Shown here: positions 24,155 through 35,228 of the stretch, piece after piece
How the letters are laid out: each line of letters starts with the position of its first letter
How positions within the stretch are numbered: position 1 is the stretch's first letter
NCBI GenBank assembly: GCA_936432065.2
Contig: OW386290.2
Span: 52,656,843-52,720,842, forward strand
Direction of reading: 5' to 3'
Length of the DNA stretch: 64,000 nt
From: Rutpela maculata
Lineage: Eukaryota > Arthropoda > Insecta > Coleoptera > Cerambycidae
Translations under genes and position numbers: made by a program
The notes under the pieces: generated by a model
The model's database searches: none
What the model was told of the DNA's origin: nothing
Seen by the model: only the letters and a program-made list of their open reading frames with translations

Positions 24155-24827
24155 GTTTGGCCTTTGTTTCTTCTTCTCAGAGGCAACCGTTTTTTTTGTC
24201 AAAATTATTAATTTACTAATAGCCGATCATCTTATTTCGGCATTCCGAAAACGAAGTATACTAAGTTTTTTCATATTTTAACGTAAATAAAGAACCTGAA
24301 TGTCCCTGAATTCGTGCGATGAATTTTTGGCACACCTTGTACCTAAAGTAGTTATGTCATTCTGTCAGAAAAACTTCAAAACCTTTGTCAGGTTTTGAAT
24401 AACTGTAATATACGTTGTTTTTGGATCGAATACGAAATAAAGAAAAGGTGGATGTGAAAATACATGGGTATATCATTCTGAAGAGAAATATTTTTATAAT
24501 TCAAAATGTAAGTAAACAAAACAGTGTCTCTTGACGTCTATAGTTAGTAATTATATTATTATATCATTAGTAATTAAACATTAGAAAAATTCTATGCTAA
24601 TGTCAGTATATTTTCTCCATTGCCACTTGGTTTTAAACATAATTCAATTTCGAATAAAATATTACAACTTCGTAAAATAATTAAATAACTAAACTACTCG
24701 ATGGATATTTGATAGACGTATTTGTCAATGATTGATGTGCTCGTATTTTATCAGATGAACTCAAAAACTATATATAGGAGTACTAAGGTTCTAAATATTG
24801 ATTAATTTTTAGCTTTTCATGTATAGT

Positions 24828-25022
24828 CTATCTAATCTCAATTGAAACGGCGCACAGTGTAGCAAAACGGTCAAAAATCGCTCTGAGAGTCAACTTTTTA
24901 GGCCAGTCGTCAGGTAAATTATTTAACATCAGTTTAAATCGTACAAAAGATTTTACTGTTGGAACCAGTTCATTATATGCCTCTTTTAGACATACTAATT
25001 TTTCAAACGTTGAGAATGACAT
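24828..25022 (-). pseudogene. Unidentified coding-like remnant, left member of an inverted pair
   Basis: The minus-strand frame reads AYNELVPTVKSFVRFKLMLN and then NLPDDWP. A related reading, YNELVPKLKSLNDLKRYLRI, is found on the plus strand at 28158..28217. The substitutions keep an amphipathic character, suggesting a once-coding segment of a transposon. I cannot name the family. The two copies face each other across 3 kb and flank the nested elements between them. Confidence 0.35.
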
Positions 25023-25559
25023 ACCGGACAGTCTTAATGTCCTTATGTAAAAACAAGCACGGGGACAAAAATAAGTGGACTAAGAAGTGCACTGCTATTT
25101 CACATGCAATAATAGCTTCAGCCGATATACATGGCGGATACGATACAATGCTTGATTTCCCCCGCCTATAACTCCAAGAATATTAATACTACGTAAAAAT
25201 GTGTCTCAACCATTTCGATAGAGAATTTAATTATCTTTAAAGGGCCCCGCACAAAATCAATGGAAAAAAACCCGGTCGAATTGGCTGAAATTTTGCAGAG
25301 TGATACTTTTCAGTATGCTGATCAAAAGTCTCAATGGGCCCAAAGACCTGCTATGTATAGTTTCCGAGGTATTGGGCCTCTTTTAGCACAAAATCAATAA
25401 AAAAAAAATCCCGGTCGAATTGGCTGAAATTTTGCAGTGATAGTTTTCAGCATGCTGATTAAAAGTTTCAATGGGCCCAAAGATCTGCTATGTATAATTT
25501 CCGAGATATTGGGCCTCAAAGTGAATAATTATTTGCAGGGCAACATTTCTTGTAAATAG

Positions 25560-25910
25560 TATCACCAGACTTGATGAAGGTATACTAGGATTTTTGGGGT
25601 CGCTGAATTCGAATATGGGTTTCGCAAGACCCTTCAAGATCACCTACATGTCATTTCAAGGTCAAACCAAGAAAAAAATAATTAGAAAAATCTGTAAAAA
25701 AGCATAGGTAGGTTTTTGGGGTCACTGAATTCGAATATGGATTTAGCCTGATCCTGCAAAATCATCCAGAGGTCATTTGAAGGTCAAACCAAGAATGAAT
25801 GATCAGAAAAATCTGTAAAGAAACATGTGTAAGTTTTTGAGATCGCTGAATCCGAATATGGGTTTCGCTTGACCCTGCAAGTTCACCGAGATGTAATTTC
25901 AAGATCGGTT
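25560..25910 (+). repeat. Tandem array, about 125-bp unit, left arm
   Basis: Three units begin near GTTTTTGGGGTCRCTGAATTC and contain TCATTTCAAGGTCAAACCAAG followed by AGAAAAATCTGTAAA. The array is mirrored at 26680..27115. Confidence 0.8.
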
Positions 25911-25920
25911 TATGTTTATG

Positions 25921-26249
25921 CGTGTGTGTGTGTGTGTGCGCGCGCGCGCGCGTGCATATAGAATCTTAAAGAGTTTATATCGGTAAAATGTTGAGGTTAG
26001 TTGTAGATGATCCTTTATTTTGTACAAACAAAACGTTTAGTTTATTTCTACATTTATGATAGTAGGTTGACCCATCATCACGCCCATGCGCACTCATTCA
26101 CACACAGACACTCACTCACACATATTCGTCGAACTAAATCCAAATCTGATGCTTAGTGCGTGCGTGGGTATGATTGTGCGTGCGCGAGAGTAAACGACAA
26201 CATACCATAATGAATCTGGAAATATAACCTAAACCATATGAAAACATAT

Positions 26250-26287
<38 letters not shown>

Positions 26288-26435
26288 GAGAACGGGTGCG
26301 TATGTGCGTGTGTGCCTTTTTATTTCCGCTCTTAGAGTTACCCAGAAACAACGGCGTGAACGTGGCGGTTATCTGACTCCATGTGTATTTGTGTGTGCGT
26401 GTGTGCGCGTGTGTGTGTGTGTTTGCGTATTCGTC
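25921..26435. repeat. GT/GC microsatellites
   Basis: A (GT)n(GC)n run at about 25921..25953, a GT run at 26251..26282, and imperfect GTGTGTGCG runs at 26390..26422. The 88-codon ORF at 26238..26504 is a translation of these runs and is not a gene. Confidence 0.9.
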
Positions 26436-26679
26436 AATGTACGTGACCTTGATCTGTGTATATTTGGTGTTTATATTGTGTCTTTATTCTGTGAATTGTA
26501 TTAGTGTATTTTATGTACTAATTATGTGTATTTATCCTGTATGCGAATTTTAGTGTATTTTATGTTCTTCTACGTTACAAATAAAAAAAATGCAACATCG
26601 TCTGACAAAGTAACAGTTGCTATGCCTAAATGATCTAAGCATTATGCAGCTCTAAACTCAAATTCTTAGTTCAGATTAT

Positions 26680-27115
26680 CCTGCTCGGTTTGACCTTGAA
26701 ATGACCTCTGGATGATTTTGCAGGATCAAACAAAATCCATATTCAGATTCAGCGACCCCAAAAACCTACCTATGCTTTTTTACAGATTTTTAAATTATTC
26801 CTTCTCGGTTTGACCTTGAAATGACATCTAGGTAACCTTGCAGGGTCTTGCCAAACCCATATTCGGATTCAGCGATCTCAAACACTTACACGTTGCTTTA
26901 CAGATTTTTTGATCATTTATTCTTGGTTTTGACCTTGAAATGACCCCTGGATGATTTTGCAGGAACAAGCAAAATCCATATTCGGATTCAGTGACCCCAA
27001 GTACCTACCTATGCTTTTTTACAGATTTTTCTAATAATTTCTTCTTGGTTTGACCTTGAAATGACATCTAGGTGACCTTGCAGGGTCTTGCGAAACCCAT
27101 ATTCCCATAATCCTA
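26680..27115 (-). repeat. Tandem array, about 125-bp unit, right arm
   Basis: Inverted copies of the 25560..25910 unit, seen as TTTGACCTTGAAATGACNTC and CATATTCGGATTCAGYGA followed by CCCC. About four units are present, more than in the left arm, so the arms have changed independently since the inversion or duplication. Confidence 0.8.
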
Positions 27116-27450
27116 GTATACCCTCATCATCAATTACTGAGTCATCCCTCCTAAAAGACCCACTTTGAGGCCCAATATCTTGGAAACTATACATAGCTCT
27201 TTGGGCCCATTAAGACTTTTGATCAGCATGCTAAAAACTATCATTCTGCAAAATTTCAGCCAATTCGACCGGGATTTTTTTTCCATTGATTTTGTGCGGG
27301 GTCCTTTGATAACCATCTTTTTTTTGTAGGGCCCTTCAGAACAGAGATATTGGCAAAAAAATGATTTTTTAAGAGATATTCCCCCAAAATTGGGGGTGTT
27401 TCGGTGGGCGGGCGAGGGGGAAAAATTAATATGTCTAAAAGAGGCATATA

Positions 27451-28153
27451 CAGGGTGTCCCGAAACTCCCGCCTTCCCCTTTAGGTGCCAATTCTCCATG
27501 CAAAATTAGTAAGAAAAGTTCCTATAAACATGTGTCCGGAAATGCTTCCTAAGGGAGCTACGGCTCTCTAAGAATGGCGCAAAAATAGGTGTTTTTACTA
27601 ATTATCTCGGAAATGATTTGGGACAACTTTATGAAATTTGGTTAACTTTTTTCGATTATTAAAGGTTATTGTTTTATAGTATTAGCCAAAATTAATTTTA
27701 TCCAGGGGCGGAGAAACGAGGGGTCGGTGTTCTTTGTTTATACATATTAATTTTGCCATTTGACATTTTTAGTATTTTAATCCCCGATTATGATTCCCTG
27801 GTTAATTCTGCATAAAAAAGGGCCTCTTTACAATTAGCCATATGGCAAGCTGTTTTCGAGTAAAAGCGGTCTAACCGAAATATTGCGTATTCGTTTGCTA
27901 AATGCGCATTATTTATTTTTCAAAGTAGGCGTAAAACAATAACCTTTATTAATCGAAAAAAGTTAACTAAGTTTCATAAAGTTGTCCCAAATAATTTCCG
28001 AGATAATTAGCAAAAGTATTTTTGCGCCATCCTTAGAGGGCCGTAGCTCCCTTAGGAAGCATTTCCGGACACATGTTTATAGGAACTTTTCTTACTATTT
28101 TTGCATGGAGAATTAGTACCTAAAGGGGAAGGCGGGAGTTTCGGGACACCCTG
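27451..28153. mobile_element. CAGGGTGTCCCGAAACT fold-back, intact copy 2
   Basis: Perfect terminal inverted repeats CAGGGTGTCCCGAAACTCCC and GGGAGTTTCGGGACACCCTG with TA at both flanks (27449..27450, 28154..28155). Removing it joins GAGGCATATA to TAATGAACTGG, the inverse of the uninterrupted site near 24970 (CCAGTTCATTATATGCCTC), so the insertion is confirmed by an empty paralogue. It is 703 bp and non-coding, presumably Tc1/mariner-type by its TA target. Confidence 0.85.
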
Positions 28154-28157
28154 TATA

Positions 28158-28245
28158 ATGAACTGGTTCCAAAACTAAAATCTTTGAACGATTTAAAACG
28201 GTATTTACGCATCCTGAACTCCCTGACGACTGGCCTAATAGAGCT
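28158..28245 (+). pseudogene. Coding-like remnant, right member of inverted pair
   Basis: Reads YNELVPKLKSLNDLKRYLRI, then LNSLTTGLIELSTF; related to the minus-strand remnant at 24828..25022. A frameshift relative to the partner occurs where that copy reads LPDDWP. Function unknown. Confidence 0.3.
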
Positions 28246-28309
28246 ATCAACGTTTTTTTTTTAAGAAATACTTGCAAATGAGTCTGGAATAGTGAACTAA
28301 TGCCGCTTT

Positions 28310-28640
28310 CATGAATTTTACTTCCACATCCACGTATGGAGTGGAAGTATAGTAACGCAAAAATTCTTTTTTTTTTTTTTTTTTTTGTTGAAATAGGCTT
28401 AGAGTTTGATAAAACGTCGAAATTTTAAGTTTGAGCAAAAAAAAAATCTGTCTGCCTATCTGTCGGTCTGTCTGTTTGTAACTTTTTTGTGCGCACGTTT
28501 ACTCTGGAACCGTTTATTAAATTAACTTGAAATTTGGTACACTTATGTATTATAACGAGATCTAGAACTAGATTATATTTTGATCTAATTTCGTTGAAAG
28601 GTTTTGGGGGCAAATGAGGAAAAATAGGTAAAGCTAGCAA
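28310..28640 (+). repeat. Dispersed repeat, CTGTCTGT family, copy 2
   Basis: Same order of blocks as copy 1 at 300..600, here with GTGCGCACG preceding TTTACTCTGGAACCG and then AACTTGAAATTTGGTACAC. Confidence 0.75.
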
Positions 28641-28677
28641 GCTAGTGAAGCTAGTTAGAGAATTCTCTAATCTTTGC

Positions 28678-28788
28678 CGGTACAATGGAATTCAATGCGA
28701 CTAAGTTCGAAGCGTGCGACGTGCGACACTGGGCTGTTTGTCGCTGTCGCACGCTTCGAACGGAGTCGCATTGAATTCACTGTACCGG
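28678..28788. repeat. GC-rich 111-nt near-perfect hairpin
   Basis: The left arm CCGGTACAATGGAATTCAAT continues GCGACTAAGTTCGAAGCGTG; the right arm reads CACGCTTCGAACGGAGTCGC, then ATTGAATTCACTGTACCGG. The arms pair over about 43 bases with two small mismatches around a loop of about 25 bases. It is CpG-rich in an AT-rich neighbourhood. It may be a small MITE or a hairpin RNA source; nothing shows transcription. Confidence 0.7.
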
Positions 28789-29031
28789 TGGTGTCTCTGT
28801 CCCCTGTCTCGGTCTCCTGTCGCTGTCGCTTGTTGCGAAATTCCCACCTTAAGTGATCGCCTAGTTAGCGCTACCGCGTGATGAACGCAACCAATGACAG
28901 ATTGTGATTTGTTGCTACAAACAATTTCAAGTCTAACTGCATAAATGTGACAATCGAAGTTCCCCAGAGTTCTCATATAGATGAAACATTTGTCAATGTC
29001 GCTGATAAAATATTGAAAAGGAAGTATACTA

Positions 29032-29418
29032 GTATTACTATGAGAAGATGCCAGGGCGGAGCCAAAATGCGCGAATATTTTTACCAGTGGCATAGCTTTA
29101 TCTGGGGTATAGGGATGTGTAATTGCAATAAAAGTTTCGCGGTCAAGGAACTGTGAAAATGGAGTAGATTAAAACTTGCCAACTGTTACGAATAACCTTT
29201 GTTCAGGAGAAGTGTAAGAATAGTAAGTTCTACTAAACTTTGCTTAATAAAGTTATTTTATTATTTTTATTACCGTCGCCGCCGTTCTACTGCAGGGCAC
29301 CGCCGCCACTGGTGTTGACATTGAATGTCAAGTAATTCTATCTCATTGGCTTAGAATGATGGAGCGCACAAACTCGTTTCTGCGCATATTTTTTGCTGGC
29401 ATCTTCTCATAGTAATAC
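29032..29418. mobile_element. MITE nested in the left arm
   Basis: TAGTATTACTATGAGAAGAT at 29030 is inverted at 29401..29420 as ATCTTCTCATAGTAATACTA; the match extends through GCCAG/CTGGC, 25 bp in all, with TA at each outer end. The interior includes GTCGCCGCCGTTC and no ORF that I can support. Confidence 0.7.
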
Positions 29419-29519
29419 TACTTTAATACAGTACTTTATACATCCTACATGACGTCAAATCAGACATCAATGCTTTTTTAATATGTTGTATGGGATTAAA
29501 AATTAATGTTAAATCCAAG

Positions 29520-30516
29520 CAGGCGCGCAGCCGTCTTCCATGAACCAAAAAATAAAGAAGCATAATCACTATTAGTACAAAAAGTCCCTTCAAATTAGGA
29601 AATATTTAAGAAAATTTTCCCACAGTTATGAGACCTGAAAAAAGTTAAGTATTTGTGTTGTCTAAATATGATTTTTACCCCCCGCCGTTCTAATGAAGGG
29701 TGGTTTTTGAGAAATATATACATATGTATGAACTTTAGCGTTTTTCGAATTCCGCTTAGTTTCGCCACTAGAGGGCGCGAAAGAAATATACATATAGACT
29801 TTTGCGCCATTTTTTAGATTTTGAGCCAAATTATGCATTTATATGAAAAATTATATGAGATCAAAGTTGTAGAACATAAAATTCACTATCTTTAGTTCTA
29901 GTTTTTTTTTTTTTTCATAAAAATATATATATTTTATGTTCTACAAATTTGATCTTACGTAATTTTTCATAAAAATGCATAATTTTGGCTCAAAATCTAA
30001 ATGTATATTTATTTCTTTCGTGCCCCCTAGCGGTGAAACTAAGCTGAATTCGAAAAAAAATGGTAGAGGCAGAACTTATAGGAAATTTTATGCTCTACAA
30101 CTTTGCTCTCTTGATATTTTTCACATTTTTCACAAAAATGCATAATTTTCTTCAAAGAGAAAAAGACGAAAAAACGCTAAAATTCATACATGTATATATT
30201 TATCAAAACCCACCCTTTTTTAGAACTGGGGGGGGGGGGTGAAAATCATGATTAGACAATTCAAATACTCCACTTCTTACAGGTCTCATAACTGTGGGAA
30301 GATTTTCCATAAAACAGCAATTTTTTGACTAATTTGAAGGGACTAAAAGCAGTATCCAAATATTTCTTGAAATTTATAAATGTAATTAATGCCAATATTA
30401 TCTAGTAGAGGAATCTATACACATCCGTTTTCAACCATTTTCTGAAAAGTTTTCCTCAACCTCTGGGGAGGTCGGTTCTATTGCCCCCCCAGATGAAGTT
30501 TCTGGCTGCGCCACTG
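29520..30516. mobile_element. hAT-type fold-back nested in the left arm
   Basis: Exact 8-bp duplication AATCCAAG at 29512..29519 and 30517..30524. The right arm of the host element (near 32563) has the uninterrupted sequence. Ends CAGGCGCGCAGCC and GGCTGCGCCACTG are imperfect inverted repeats. Most of the 997 bp is itself an inverted repeat (CCCTTCAAATTAG at 29586 versus CTAATTTGAAGGG at 30330). No transposase. Confidence 0.85.
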
Positions 30517-30899
30517 AATCCAAGTTTACGACCTCGGCAGACCTCCGCGTCTTGGTCAAAAATCCAAAAAACTGCGAGATTTTTGTTTTTTTTTTCAGTT
30601 TTTGTCGATTTTGACATATGCCTACTTTTTTGGTAAAAATAATAAAGTAGACTAAATTTGCTACAAATTGGTACCAGAGAGGACTTTGTAGATCAAATAG
30701 TGTCCGAGATATAGCTGTTCAAAGTTTTGCAAAATTTTCATTTTTCGACATTTTTAACAATTTTTAACTTAAAATCACTCTAACTAGTTTCAGAAAATTC
30801 ATGTTACCCCGGACCCAAGCCCCAAATAGGGTCAGAGGGGGCCAAAAAATGACCCTCCCTACTACTATAGTGAATGGTTTGAAAAAGAGGAAGGAATAT

Positions 30900-31861
30900 T
30901 TAAAAAATATATATATAAACAACTTTAGCTCTCTTGGACGGTCCGGCGTCCGTGTCGTCTGTGTCGCTGTTCTCTCTTATCTCCTTTGATTCTTCTTCTT
31001 GAGCCCAGAAGAGATTATCCAACGCCTCGTCGCTCGTCGTCTGATTCTTCTTCGAGGTCTGGGGTGTGTATATTATACTTAAATCAGAAGCATTGTAGCA
31101 TGACTGTCCACTGCAATGCGTGCAAACCGTCGAACATTTTAATCCAGATTTTTTGAAACTACACGTATTGCTACAGCCCCTATTGCAGCTGCATGATATC
31201 ACCTGTAAGAGTTGTTGCGGTGCAGCATCCCTGGACATTATTTTGGGAGTGAGGCATTGGAACGTGTGCACCCAGCCCCAATCAACAGGATTCTTTTCCA
31301 CACCCAGCCACTTCTGCACCTGCAAGGTATAGTAAAAATAGCAATATTATAGAAGTAATATTTATAATTGTTATTTTTACCTGGTGGTATGTCCGCAGGG
31401 AGTGAAATCGTGCATCTTGGGTTGGAGGCAATCTAGCAAGATTGAAATTAATTTTTGCTGCGGCCCTCGCAAAAAACTGGAAGCGTAAATCATTTAGATT
31501 CTGGCTTGAATGTTCGCCTCCATATAGCGCAGCCATGATCACCTCGCCTGTTTCGGCAATTTGCTCAGATGTGGCACTTGATTTATAAAATACAGCAATC
31601 TTATCCTCAAGGTCTGGATGTTTTTTGATTATAGCAAATAATTTCATTTTTTCTTGCCCGAACAGTGCCGATGTAGAGTCACATCCATTGAAGGCATGCA
31701 GAAATAGAGGGAGTTCAGGAGACTTGTATTTCGAGGAGGAGTCGCGCCCGGTTTTTTTCTCTCCCACATTTTTGGAAAAATATTGTGTGTTTCTTTGTAG
31801 TGCCAGAGAGAATGATTAGAAGATCTATGTCTTCACCAGCGATCACCATAGTATCATGCAC
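30900..31861 (-). pseudogene. FEN/PIN-like nuclease with cysteine-rich tail, one frameshift
   Basis: Best copy in the window. On the minus strand an exon from 31861 (after a CTTGCAG acceptor) reads VHDTMVIAGEDIDLLIIL. After a frame change in an A-run near 31755..31762 it continues SPELPLFLHAFNGCDSTSAL and ALYGGEHSSQNLNDLRFQFF. It ends HQ before a 61-bp intron (31320..31380; GTAAAA...TTGCAG). The next exon reads VQKWLGVEKNPVDWGW and then ISCSCNRGCSNTCSFKKSGL, followed by KCSTVCTHCSGQSC and an acidic tail to a stop at 30900. Acidic GED-x-D and GCDS blocks resemble the metal-binding blocks of FEN/XPG nucleases; this is inference. The 5' part is missing, and the indel makes it probably inactive. 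Confidence 0.65.
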
Positions 31862-32135
31862 CTGCAAGAGGGGCCGTATATAGCAATTAGTAGTTGCAAA
31901 AAAATCTAGATTAAAATGTTTGACGGTTTGCACGCATTGCAGTGGACAGTGCTTCTGATTTAAATATAAACATACACTCCCCAGACATTGAAGAAGAATC
32001 AGACGACGAGCGACGAGGCGTTGGATAATCTCTTCTGGGCTCAAGAAGAAGAAGAAAAGGAGATAAGAGAGAACAGCGACACAGACGACACGGACGACAC
32101 TACCGGACCGCCCAAGAGAGCTCAAGTTGTTTAAA
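31862..32135 (+). pseudogene. Inverted copy of the cysteine-tail 3' end, in the right arm
   Basis: The plus strand repeats the 3' end of the gene at 30900..31210: ACGGTTTGCACGCATTGCAG, then AGAAGAATCAGACGACGAGC and DEALDNLFWAQEEEEKEIRE up to a stop at 32131. The cysteine part has stops and small deletions, while the acidic end stays open. So the arms of this fold-back include gene sequence and the tail is present head-to-head. Confidence 0.6.
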
Positions 32136-33357
32136 AAGTATAAGATCTGTTTATAACTAATTTTTTTGAAACATTCCTTCCTCTTTTCCGATCCATTCAC
32201 TATAATAGTAAGATATATATTGGGGGGGGGCATTTGACCCAATTTGGGGCTTGTATTCGGGGTAAAATGAATTTTCTGAACCTAGTTATAGTAGTAGTAC
32301 GTATTTCACAGATTTTTAAGTTAAAAATGTTGAAAAATGAAAACTTTGAACAGCTGTATCTCGGATACTATTTGATCTACAGAGTCTGTTCTGGTGCCAA
32401 TTTGTGGCAAATTAGTCTACTTTTAAAAAATACTAAATTATTTATACCAAAAAAAGTAGGCCTTAGGTGTCAAAATCGACAAAAACTGAAATAAAAACAA
32501 GAATCTCGCAGTTTTTTGGATTTTTGACTAAGGAGGTCTGCCGAGGTCGTAAACTTGGATATAACATTAATTTTTAATCCTATATAACATATTAAAAAAG
32601 CATAGATACCTGATTTAACGTCAGGTAACCAATTTTTTTGATGGCAAGGTTACTGGATTGGTCCTTTTCAATATTTTATCAGCGACATTGGCAAATGTTT
32701 CACCACCTCTAAATATGTTGTTTACTTCGACGACTTAAATGTTTATGATTACAATTGCGAATTATAAAGACCTTATATCTGATCTATTTTATAAATTGCA
32801 TATATTTTTTTATAAATCTAAACAAATGTTTTATCGTATTTCATGGTGTTGAAATCCTACATTGTCTACTTTATGCTTAAGCAACATTCAAATCAAGTCA
32901 GATAATGCAATTAAAAATCTGGGATTATTGTTAGATTCGAAATTATCGTCTGGAAATCATATCGATCATATCATAAAAATGACATACGTTATCTTGGATT
33001 TACATCAACAGTAATAAGTGGTTTTAATTATTTTATTTGCGAAGGTTTTGCCTATCACAGAATGTGCCTCGACCATATGGAATTCAATATGCATCAAATG
33101 AACAAATGAATTTCTATAGATTTGAAAACATTTTCAAAAAATGTCAATACATTGAATTATAGATTTAACAGAGACAGGATACTATTTCTTACAGGAAAAT
33201 AATACAAACTTTTATGATTTACATTCCTTATCAATCAGAAGAGTTATTTACTTTGATATATGTTTTGTTTATAAAATTGATTGTGCACTTTGGGTAAATA
33301 ATTTTAATTTAAATTGCAATGTATATTTATGTAGGAATAGGAACACATTAATAATAG

Positions 33358-34922
33358 CCAGGGACGTAGCGACAGTTTTCGTGAAATCATTTCTATAAAG
33401 CTAGATTTTTTTCCCAAGAAGGTTTAGATATGATGAAGGTGCAATTCTACCAATCTATAAGTCTTGCAAAAATGAGTAGAAAATTAAATAACATGCTACA
33501 AAAAGAGATATCGATTTTCTGCACTCAAAGAAATAGTATGGGTAAATTCAACAAAAAAAAATGGTTAACTAACAATATCGTTAATTTTGTTAAACCAAAC
33601 TATATTGATGGTATTTTTAAACAAGAGGTGATTGTTATTTTAATTAATAAAAAGTTGTCGTACAACAAAACAAACATTAACTTAAAAAATAGATGAATAA
33701 GACTATTATTTTGTTCGTCTGACTATTATTTTGTTGAATTCTGTCAAATTAAACTAAATAATAGTATATTTTATTTTTAACTATTATCGAATTGTAATTC
33801 TAACCCAGTATTAGTTCGCTGTACTATTGTACTTGGTAGACAAACCAATATTATTGTCGTCTTCTAGAAGTTCTAAAAGAATTACCATAAAATTTGCTTG
33901 CTTACCACGTAGTCTATTACAGAAATTATTCCCAGATGACGCCACATACAAATCACTAACAATAATCCATCATGCATTATCTTGCATTCTTATGAATTTA
34001 TAGAAAATTAATAACATGATTGCAGTGTTCAAATTCTCTCAGGGATCATCGATATATTTGGATGGATCTTATAAACGATCTCTAATCTTTGGTTTGGGTG
34101 GTCTGATGTCTCAATACTGAGATTTTGGCTAACCAAAAAAAACTTCATCATACAATAAAGTGTAGATCAACCTAAAAATTAGTTGGTGAACAAAAAAAAG
34201 TCGTACTATTTAATTGTAGACCAAATTGAAAATGGTTAGTGAACATAAAAAAATGTCATTGTACTATTTAATTTGTTACAAGAAGATATGATTATTAAAC
34301 TACTATTTGTTTACGAAAACAAATAAAGTTGTATGACTATTCTTTACTGATTGATTTAACTATGAAACTAGATAGGCGCGATTTCATATGCTCTTTTTGG
34401 TTGAATTTACCTATCATTTTCTTTGTCACAAAATGCTTCTTTTGAGTCGTTCGTGCCTAGCCGAATTTTCGAATTTCGCTGTGCAATTTACGATTAGGTT
34501 TATCTCTTTACGTCATGACATCGTATGGCTCTCTCAATGGTGTTTTTCGAAAAATATAAATGTGTCAAGATTGCATGTTTTTGCAATTTTTCCGGCTCCG
34601 ACGTGCAAGCTGTTTTTTCTATTTTCCGCAGATATCTCCGAAACGGTGGAAGTTAGCTCGAAATAAAAAATAAGGTCAAAGAGTATTTTCCACCACGAAT
34701 CTTTTGCTTCTATCAGAATTTTGATTTTTTTTTTTTCGTTTCGGAGATGACTACTGAAATGTCGGCCATGTATGGCAAAAAATCGCAAATGTTTGATTTT
34801 TTGCTCATTTTTGCAACACTTAGTTTGGTAGAATTGCACTTTCATCATTGATACTGTCTAAGCTATCATGGGAAAAAAAATCTAGCTTTCGCGAAAAATC
34901 GGTCGCTATCTCCCTGGCTAAC
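33358..34922. mobile_element. GCCAGGGA inverted-repeat element
   Basis: AGCCAGGGACGTAGCGAC at 33358 is matched in inverse by GTCGCTATCTCCCTGGCT ending near 34918, and AAGGTGCAATTCTACCA (33437) by TGGTAGAATTGCACTTT (34826). It is interrupted by the element at 33522..34426. ORFs over the arms are not conserved. Confidence 0.6.
33522..34426. mobile_element. CACTCAAAG MITE, copy 1
   Basis: Starts CACTCAAAGAAATAG and ends ATCATTTTCTTTG; nearly full-length relative of the inverted copy at 47614..48508. The terminal bases at the right are lost or changed (TCAC instead of AGTG), and TA flanks are not evident. About 900 bp, no transposase. Confidence 0.75.
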
Positions 34923-35228
34923 ATAAACGTTACAATACTTTCCTACCAAATCTCCACTTACATAAGACGTTCCCGTGCTGTGCGTACTATAAGGTATCTT
35001 CTGTTAATAATTACGCATCAGATAATTAGATATATATCATCTAAGATGCAGCTCAGCTTTTGAAATGTTTTGAGACCTGATTTCAGAGAGCTGACTGACT
35101 TCGTCGGTAGTAGTTGTTTACAATTACATTTCTATTTACTGTCTTCATCAGTGTAAAATTTATTTAATAATTCTCTTTTCTCCTTTTTAGTTATCTGTAA
35201 GTATAAGTGTAGATTTTTAAATTTCACG

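Larger units (their letters stand above)
25241..27305. repeat. Fold-back element carrying mirrored tandem repeats
   Basis: The left end AGGGCCCCGCACAAAATCAA and right end TTGATTTTGTGCGGGGTCCT are inverted copies. Matching continues inward (TCTCAATGGGCCCAAAGA versus TCTTTGGGCCCATTAAGA). Each arm then holds a tandem array of about 125-bp units, in opposite orientation, and the middle holds GT-rich microsatellites. No ORF other than repeat translation is present. Confidence 0.75.
28981..32703. mobile_element. Fold-back transposon with FEN/PIN-like gene
   Basis: Long inverted arms: GAAACATTTGTCAATGTCGC at 28983 is matched by GCGACATTGGCAAATGTTTC ending at 32701. Further matching blocks include TTACGACCTCGGCAGACCTC (30525) versus GAGGTCTGCCGAGGTCGTAA (32533). 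The left arm is split by two later insertions (29032..29418 and 29520..30516). Arms are about 0.8 kb each once those are removed. They enclose a roughly 0.65-kb unique core with the nuclease-like exon on the minus strand. Target duplication is not clear. Whether the protein moves the element is unknown. Confidence 0.7.

Noticed and set aside
26238..26504. 88-codon plus-strand ORF with many V and C residues
   Set aside because: It is a translation of GT microsatellites and has no conserved features.
29595..30242. ORFs within the nested hAT-type element
   Set aside because: Both arms of the internal inverted repeat give similar chance ORFs; no transposase motif.
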